Source: Paramacrobiotus metropolitanus
Lineage: Eukaryota > Tardigrada > Eutardigrada > Parachela > Macrobiotidae
DNA: 64,000 nucleotides
NCBI RefSeq assembly: GCF_019649055.1
Contig: NW_026570236.1
Span: 496,001 to 560,000 of the forward strand
Direction of reading: 5' to 3'
In this document: positions 57,805 through 64,000 of the stretch, one piece after another
Layout: each line of letters opens with the position of its first letter
How positions within the stretch are numbered: the first letter of the stretch is position 1
Program-made: the position numbers and the translations under genes
The notes under the pieces: generated by a model
What the model was told of the DNA's origin: nothing
What the model saw: only the letters and a program-made list of their open reading frames with translations
Databases searched by the model: none

Positions 57805-60800
57805 ATGTTATCTGGTCGGCACCGTCTTCTTTCCCTTGTGCTAAACACGATCTGCACGGAACCCAAGCGCACGCAGTTCCCCCGACCTGCAGCACTCGGA
57901 TTACGCGTATTCCACTCTGCAGTGTCCAAGTTCTCCGTTCCTATGGCGGTTGTTGTTCCGGAAGCAGTGGCGACTGATGTGGAGGGACCAGAACCCAGTG
58001 AGAACCTCAGTAAGGAACCAGCTATCCTGGCCAGTGATTCTGACGGTCTAGATGCACTGCCCAAAGTCGCGCCAGAAGATACTGGATTTGTGCATCGCGA
58101 GGTGGGCTTCCGCTACTCTTTCTGCTTTACCACTCAGGGTTGCATTCAACTTGCAATGGAATTTTTCAGAGGAAAGACGTGAGAGTGAAGTTGAAAAAGT
58201 GCGCGATATTGTTGGGATACTCGGGACATGGATTTAGTGGAATGCAGTGGTAAGAATTCGAGCTACCGTAATATCTCATTTCGGCGGAAATTATAAAATA
58301 ACTCACAAAAAAAAGTAAAATAGTGGTTTAGTCGAACTGCATAAAAAATAGCTGCACCAGCTTACGATTGTTAACTGTCCGCAAAGAGATATCGTAGTAT
58401 GATGGAACAGGCGGATCATAATTGAATCATAAATTCCTACTTGATGAGTAGAAATATATCTTTTATCTTTGAGCTAGCCTGTTGAGAGCTTTTGCCATTG
58501 GCAGTTTGGAGCATCACAGATATTCTTTTTCTGCGTTTTTTAATGTTACATATGAACTTCGAATTTTGTTTACAGCTATTTTATGTAAAACAAATACGGA
58601 TAATTGGTTTGTTTGTTATCGGATGCTGCGCCGGAATCAGGCTACTGCTTTTAATATTGTGCTGTAATTAATGGCTTCCTTGTTCTGTTTACTCATTCTG
58701 AAATCTGTTTTTAGCAACCCCGAAGTAGAAACGATAGAGAACGCTTTACTGAGCGCCATGGCCAAGCTGAAGCTTATACCGGAGAATTGGCGGGACGACA
58801 TGCAGGTGCTGGGTTTCCAGCGCACCGCGCGCACCGATAAAGGTGTGAGCGCTGCCGGACAAGTGATCTCCATACCTTTGGGTGAGTGGAAAGATTTAAT
58901 TAATTTTTACGCGTAGTGTTGCATGTGCATTTTGAAGTCTGGAGCGAAATTTCGAATTGTTTTTCAGCTGATCCCTCTCAAGCCGTTGTCGACCAAGTCA
59001 ATGCTGAGCTCCCACCCGTTATTAGATTGTTCGGTAAGGACTGCGTTTTGCAGCTACTTACTAATGTTGAGATTGTCCTCCTAACTGTACTGCATTCGCT
59101 TCTTAATTGTTGTACAACATTATACAGTTCCGTGTTTTCAAAATGTTTATGTGGTACAAGTATTGGTACTGAAGAATAGCTTTTTTTCGTGCAGGACTGA
59201 AGCGCGCAACTAGAAGTTCCAACTGTAAGAACTGGTGCTCATCGCGCACGTACACGTATTTGCTGCCGAGTGCCGACAATGGCGTTTGCCCCCATTGAAA
59301 CCGTCGTCTCATATGACTACCGCATCGAACCGGAAAAAATCCAGACCGTCAATCGGCTCCTTAAACGCTATCTCGGAAGCAATAATTTTCATAATTTTAC
59401 CACTGGAGTGTAAGTGACAGTCTTCTTTTCCCCCTGGATAATATTTTTTGGTCGCAATGAAGGTGGTACCATTTGCTTATTTTATTTTAGAAAAGCTTGG
59501 CAGGATTCTGCAAAACGTTTTGTACGAGAAATCAGCGTAAGTCGCTCGCATTGTTAAAGACTTATAAAGAAGTACGTATTTAGGATCTTCCATTGTCGCG
59601 TTGTAATTGTCTAATAAGAAATTATAACACTCAAAGTTTTACCATAATATTATTACATTCTTTTGTTTGGTTATATTATGATCTTACTTTACAATTACAG
59701 TTCTGCGATAGATCTTTGCGTTGATTGCGTTTACTTTTTGTGGTTGCCTTTGCTAATACCTAAATTGTGCACGCTATTGTTCAGTGTTCCGACCCTTTTG
59801 TCCGGGAGGATATCGAATTTGCCACAATCAGTGTTAACGGGCAGAGTTTTATGATGCACCAGATTCGGAAGATGATTGGTCTGGTTATCGCTGTGATGAG
59901 AGGCCATGTAGAGGAAAAGATTTTTGATACTGTATACGGACCAGTCAAGGTATTTTACACTGCATTTCATTGTTTGCACTTAACTGGATATGTACCAGCA
60001 GTTCGAAGTTCCACAATATTTCGTTGCGAGTGTTTAGCTTAAAATTTAGTAGCATTAATGGTAAGTTTAAAGTTTAAATAGTATTACTTACGGTTTTGGT
60101 ACTCGTGTCGCTGTTTCCACTTGCCGTACACATAAAACTGAGCATTTACATTTGCGTCTATGCATTAATAGGCGAATATTCCACGAGCTCCTGGGCTGGG
60201 ATTGATGCTGGACCAGTGCCATTTTGATATGTACAATAGAAAAGTTGGCAAAGACGGATGCCATGAGGCTTTATTATGGCCAGAATGCAAAGAGACCATA
60301 GCGCAGTTCAAAGAGGAACACATTTTTCCTACTATCATTCGGGGCGAAAAGGACGAGAAAAGGTGGGAGTTATACGGGGACAACTGGAATTGTAGAATGC
60401 GAAGCATTAATAGTAATCACTGTGTTACCTTGAGATACGCATTAATAATTCTACAATTTTTTTTTCATTTTACATAATTAGCTGACTGATCGATCGTACA
60501 TTGTATTATTATAATTAAGTGTTTGTTGTTAGTCATTAAATAACGAGCCGTAGCCGATAATCATACTTCCCAAAAATTTATTTTTTTACACCCCTGCATT
60601 TGAGCCTTTATTTCACCGCGTAAAGCTCTGGATGCGAGAGAGCTGACATTTTGCACGTGGTAGCGATCCCTGCCGTTAGCCATTATCCTACGATTAGCTG
60701 CAAGTCTGCAACAATTACATAGTGTTCTCCTTTCCTGTGAAAATTTCTCGCACAACCAAGTTAGTTAATTTGCATTCTCTCGCGAATTTGCAGTATGCTG

Positions 60801-61004
60801 TCGTGGTTGCAACATTTGCCGCTCCATGAATATGGTGCTGCTCGTGATCCTGCTAAAGAAAGGGACGGCACGCATAGTGCACTGGGCGATGCACAGTACA
60901 CCGTTGATCGCCTGAGGGAAAGGGAAATGGAAGGCGAAGAATCGGAATCGGGTGGCTCGGACAGTGAAAAAACCGTTCAAAAGAAAAAACTGAAAATGGC
61001 ATAA
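57805..61004 (+). CDS. PUS1: tRNA pseudouridine synthase PUS1 (9 exons, one frame break)
   Basis: TruA-family enzyme that isomerises uridine to pseudouridine in tRNA, and in other RNAs for PUS1. Exons: 57805-58101, 58170-58249, 58715-58881, 58968-59033, 59195-59409, 59491-59536, 59785-59949, 60172-60362, 60794-61004. The N-terminus is rich in Arg/Leu and could target mitochondria. An acidic linker follows, then KKCAILLGYSGHGFSGMQ. The catalytic Asp167 lies in RTARTDKGVSAAGQ. Then come RTYTYLLPS, NNFHNFTTG, FVREDIEFATISVNGQSF with MMHQIRKMIG, APGLGL and KEEHIFPTII. The C-terminal tail is charged and Lys-rich, like a nuclear signal (QKKKLKM). Exon 5 has one nucleotide too many. The frame that gives YLLPSADNG hits a stop at 59297-59299, while the correct continuation MAFAPIETVV starts at 59278 in another frame. 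The rest is about 478 residues long and well conserved. Confidence 0.9.
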
Positions 61005-62099
61005 ACGTTGATTGTTGAATAATAATGAAGATTGTTTTGTTAAATATTAGAAAATCGTTTTGTGGATGGATATGGTGGGTTGTATTTTCTACGGTTAAAG
61101 ATGCTCGTTACTGCTACTTCCGGCTTTTGCGTGTTCGGTGTTGTGGTCAAGCTGAGAAAACATGGTTCTGATAAAATTCAAGTAATACGTACCTCGTATT
61201 TTTTCGGTTGGCTTTTCAGCTGTTTAAACGATCGGACATTTAGGAAGCAAAAATTTGGAAATCCCCGGAGCAGAAGATGTTTTGAATAACACCTAACGGG
61301 CGGCCACCTCGGGGGAGGCGGCCAAGTGGCAGGCGATACAACAGGAATAACGCCGTAAAAGAAAATGATATGTGAAAAGAAATAAACCTGGTCACAAGCA
61401 CCGCCGGGGCGGAAATGGGTCCGCTTGTGGCGCACTCGTTGCGTAAATTTACTTGCACACTGCACAGCCCGAGTGTAGTCCCTGCGTACTCATATCTGTT
61501 AACATTGACATTTGACAACAAAAGTTGTTTTTATTCCGCTACTTAAATTTTTTTCCTTATTTGTTGGTATTTCGTAAACGCAAGTGATAAGTTACAAGTG
61601 GGCCAGTGGCCATTATTGTACAGTGGGTTTTACATTAGAACTTGGTTGGGGAACTGACAATTTCGGATCGCTTAACAATTTCTGTTCAAACCGCTGTTAT
61701 TAAGTCATTCCTGCCAATAATGAGTAAGGACGTCGTACAAAAGCGCGGACGTAGTCCTGTCCGGTCGAAAGATACTTACTTTTAAGATTTTTCTTACAGT
61801 ATGAGAAAGAGACTTATTTAAAGTTTAAACTGTAAAAAGCCAACCTGTCGTATTCCAGAAATCCTGACGGTTCGATTTCCAAAAATTAGTCACAAATTAG
61901 TAAACAATTAGTAAACGTTATGACCTTTCATGTTCTAACAAATTGGAAGAGCCACGCTGAGCAGCACCATGCTAGTATTCTTCCGTCCGTAATCGTACTT
62001 CCGGAAACGAAGTGCGCTTCAACAGTAAATCTCCTATCCTAACAATAGAAGATAAAGGAAGTGCGCATATTTATAACGTACACTTTATTCTAAATACTA
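61005..62099. other. Intergenic region after PUS1
   Basis: No gene is recognised. A short GC-rich patch at about 61295-61330 has a ggccgcc-like inverted arrangement. ORFs on both strands around 61062-61521 overlap each other and show no motif. Confidence 0.4.
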
Positions 62100-62800
62100 C
62101 CGCCTACGAGCAGGCTGTAAATGTCGGTTGGGCGCAGTTGGGCGCATATTTATAACATACACCTGACTCTAAATCCCACCTCCTACGAGCTGGCAGTAAG
62201 TGTTGGTTGGGCGCAGTTGGGCGCATACTTATAACACACACCTGACTCTAAATGCTACTCGTACCTCCTACGAGCTGACAGTAAGTGTTGGTTGGGCGCA
62301 GTTGGGCGCATACTTATAACACACACCTCACTCTAACTGCACCCTCCTACGAGCTGGCAGTAAGTGTTGGTTGGGCGCAGTTGGGCGCATATTTATAACA
62401 TACACCTGACTCTAAATCCCACCTCCTACGAGCTGGCAGTAAGTGTTGGTTGGGCGCAGTTGGGCGCATACTTATAACACACACCTGACTCTAAATCCCA
62501 CCTCCTACGAGCTGGCAGTAAGTGTTGGTTGGGCGCAGTTGGGCGCATACTTATAACACACACCTGACTCTAAATGCTACTCGTACCTCCTACGAGCTGA
62601 CAGTAAGTGTTGGTTGGGCGCAGTTGGGCGCATACTTATAACACACACCTCACTCTAACTGCACCCTCGTACGAGCTGGCAGTAAGTGTTGGTTGGGCGC
62701 AGTTGGGTGCATACTTATAACACACACCTGACTCTAACTGCACCCTCCTACGAGCTGGCAGTAACTGTTGGTTGGGCGCAGTCGGGCGCATATTTTAAAA
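62100..62800. repeat. Tandem satellite array, 79/85-bp monomers
   Basis: About nine copies of a unit containing cctacgagctggcagtaag, tgttggttgggcgcagttgg and gcgcatacttataacacac. Starts of the cctacgag word at 62103, 62182, 62267, 62346, 62425, 62504, 62589, 62668 (variant) and 62747 give spacings of 79, 85, 79, 79, 79, 85, 79 and 79. Each monomer itself contains two ttgggcgca words. Linker variants follow the order A B C A A B C C, suggesting a short higher-order structure. Confidence 0.95.
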
Positions 62801-63403
62801 TTTACACAACTTAATTTTTAATTTTACTTTCACTTACTGTTACCACACATCAGCTGACTTTCAGTTTCTGTAATCGGTATGATTCCCGATCAGGATAGCA
62901 TAATACAACTGTTCTTTTCGTTAAGACCGTTTTGTTCTAATGCATATTTTGTACTGGTACCATGATAATTATTAAGGTTCTCAGCTACCAGTAAGTTGTT
63001 ACTTGAACTCAGTAGGTCGCATATTTATAAAATATTATGATCTACTCCAACTTGAAAACAAAGAAATTGCCTTATTTATTTCGTCCTTTATTTATTGGTA
63101 ACTTTAAAAGTTAATTACTACAAAACCAATACAAAATAACAAAATAATAGTGTATTTCACTATAAGAAAAATACTAAGATACACACTTTACAAGCATTAA
63201 ACGAGTAATTCAACATAATTACATTACATAGATAATAATACTGCACCACCACTATCAGATAATAATACCACAGATAACTATAATGCACTTAGAAAAAATG
63301 GTACAATGGCGGTAATAAATTGATGAATCACTCAAATAACAACAACAAAAATGAAAACGATTGGTCCATCTCAAAGTAAAACCAACGGTTCATGCAATTC
63401 CAT
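62801..63403. other. Strongly AT-rich stretch downstream of the satellite
   Basis: A low-complexity AT-rich region with many ataataat and aaaataat runs. No gene is seen. It probably contains the 3' UTR of the minus-strand gene at 63404. Confidence 0.45.
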
Positions 63404-63852
63404 TCATTTATTTCGTTTCTTCGAAGTTCCTGTATAATAAATAAATGGTAAATTAATAAATTTAGAAAAAATAAATTTAAAATAAATAATTATATTTAAT
63501 TTCTTACCAACAGATCGTTTGCTGGATTCAGGCTGCAATACGGTTGTATTGTCGTCAGTGACAACAATATCCATAGCACTTCCTGGAATTTCGTCTATCA
63601 AAATAAAAATTCATTATTAATTTTGAATATTAATAATCAATTTATTTTCGTGAAAAAAAGGTTATACCTGGCTTTTTTTCTTCCATATATGGTATGCTGA
63701 TTGTTTCTTTGCTCCGACCCTATATAAATATTTTATAAAAATTAAAATTTATAACTTCTGTTATTATCTTGTAATGTTTATGAAAAGTTTTTATTACTAA
63801 CTTCAATATTAGTATAAGCCTGTTTCAGTATGACGCGATATTGCTTATTCAT
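63404..63852 (-). CDS. Small basic/acidic protein of unknown family, 5' end uncertain
   Basis: Four short exons join in frame with good splice sites: 63852-63802, 63719-63668, 63594-63508, 63429-63404. From the Met at 63852 the product is 71 residues. It starts MNKQYRVILKQAYTNIE, continues through an acidic part (AMDIVVTDDNTT) and ends with a basic tail SSKRSVGTSKKRNK, which resembles a nuclear-localisation-like sequence. The frame stays open upstream of the Met for about 33 codons (Gln/His-rich), so the true start or further exons may lie toward or beyond the window end. No domain is recognised. The consistency of phases over three introns is the main evidence. Confidence 0.55.
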
Positions 63853-64000
63853 AGCTGAGAAATCGTGAGTCCCAAACAATCCGCTTTGATGCGCAGCAGC
63901 TGAATGTCCAAATAATTGCTGTTGAATTTGATTATATCCCACAACATCCACAACACCACATCGTCAACAATTTGCAACTATAATAACAAAAGAAGTTATA

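Overview
The window is a gene-moderate stretch of a small, intron-rich animal genome. Every multi-exon gene has GT-AG introns, signal peptides and metazoan-specific families (arylsulfatase B, AHCYL/IRBIT, TAF5, receptor guanylate cyclase, PUS1, gustatory-receptor-like 7TM proteins). Gustatory-receptor-like proteins, a juvenile-hormone/microsomal epoxide hydrolase and a receptor guanylate cyclase suggest an ecdysozoan. A tardigrade is my best guess, but that is inference and not proven here. Exon boundaries below were placed by hand from reading-frame continuity, family similarity and splice sites. Total coding lengths come out divisible by three except where a break is stated.

Layout. 1-13 kb: two tandem arylsulfatase B paralogues on the + strand with matching exon boundaries, and a cysteine-rich secreted protein on the - strand between them. 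14-15.5 kb: a secreted protein with a RidA/YjgF-like domain. 16.3-25.1 kb: a 12-exon AHCYL (IRBIT-type) gene on the - strand, whose 2.4-kb intron holds a 1.3-kb mariner-type element. 26-28 kb: a divergently oriented TAF5-like gene that lacks the NTD2 domain. 29-35.5 kb: two gustatory-receptor-like genes, both with reading-frame breaks, separated by a fold-back MITE. 36.6 kb: a short secreted peptide gene. 37.9-44.1 kb: an 18-exon receptor guanylate cyclase on the - strand. 47.5-56.8 kb: two acireductone dioxygenase paralogues with identical exon phases. They flank a 7-exon epoxide hydrolase (- strand) and an intronless ORF resembling bacterial polymorphic-toxin nuclease domains. 57.8-61 kb: PUS1 pseudouridine synthase. 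62.1-62.8 kb: a 79/85-bp tandem array. 63.4 kb to the end: the 3' part of a small gene on the - strand.

The genes do not form one pathway. The main themes are local duplication (ARSB x2, GR-like x2, ADI1 x2), family members with altered or missing key residues or domains (guanylate cyclase first metal Asp, ADI1 cupin Glu spacing, TAF5 NTD2), and one candidate horizontal acquisition. Four loci carry single-nucleotide or small frame breaks (GR-A, GR-B, the toxin-domain ORF, PUS1). These could be assembly errors in a long-read genome or genuine decay.
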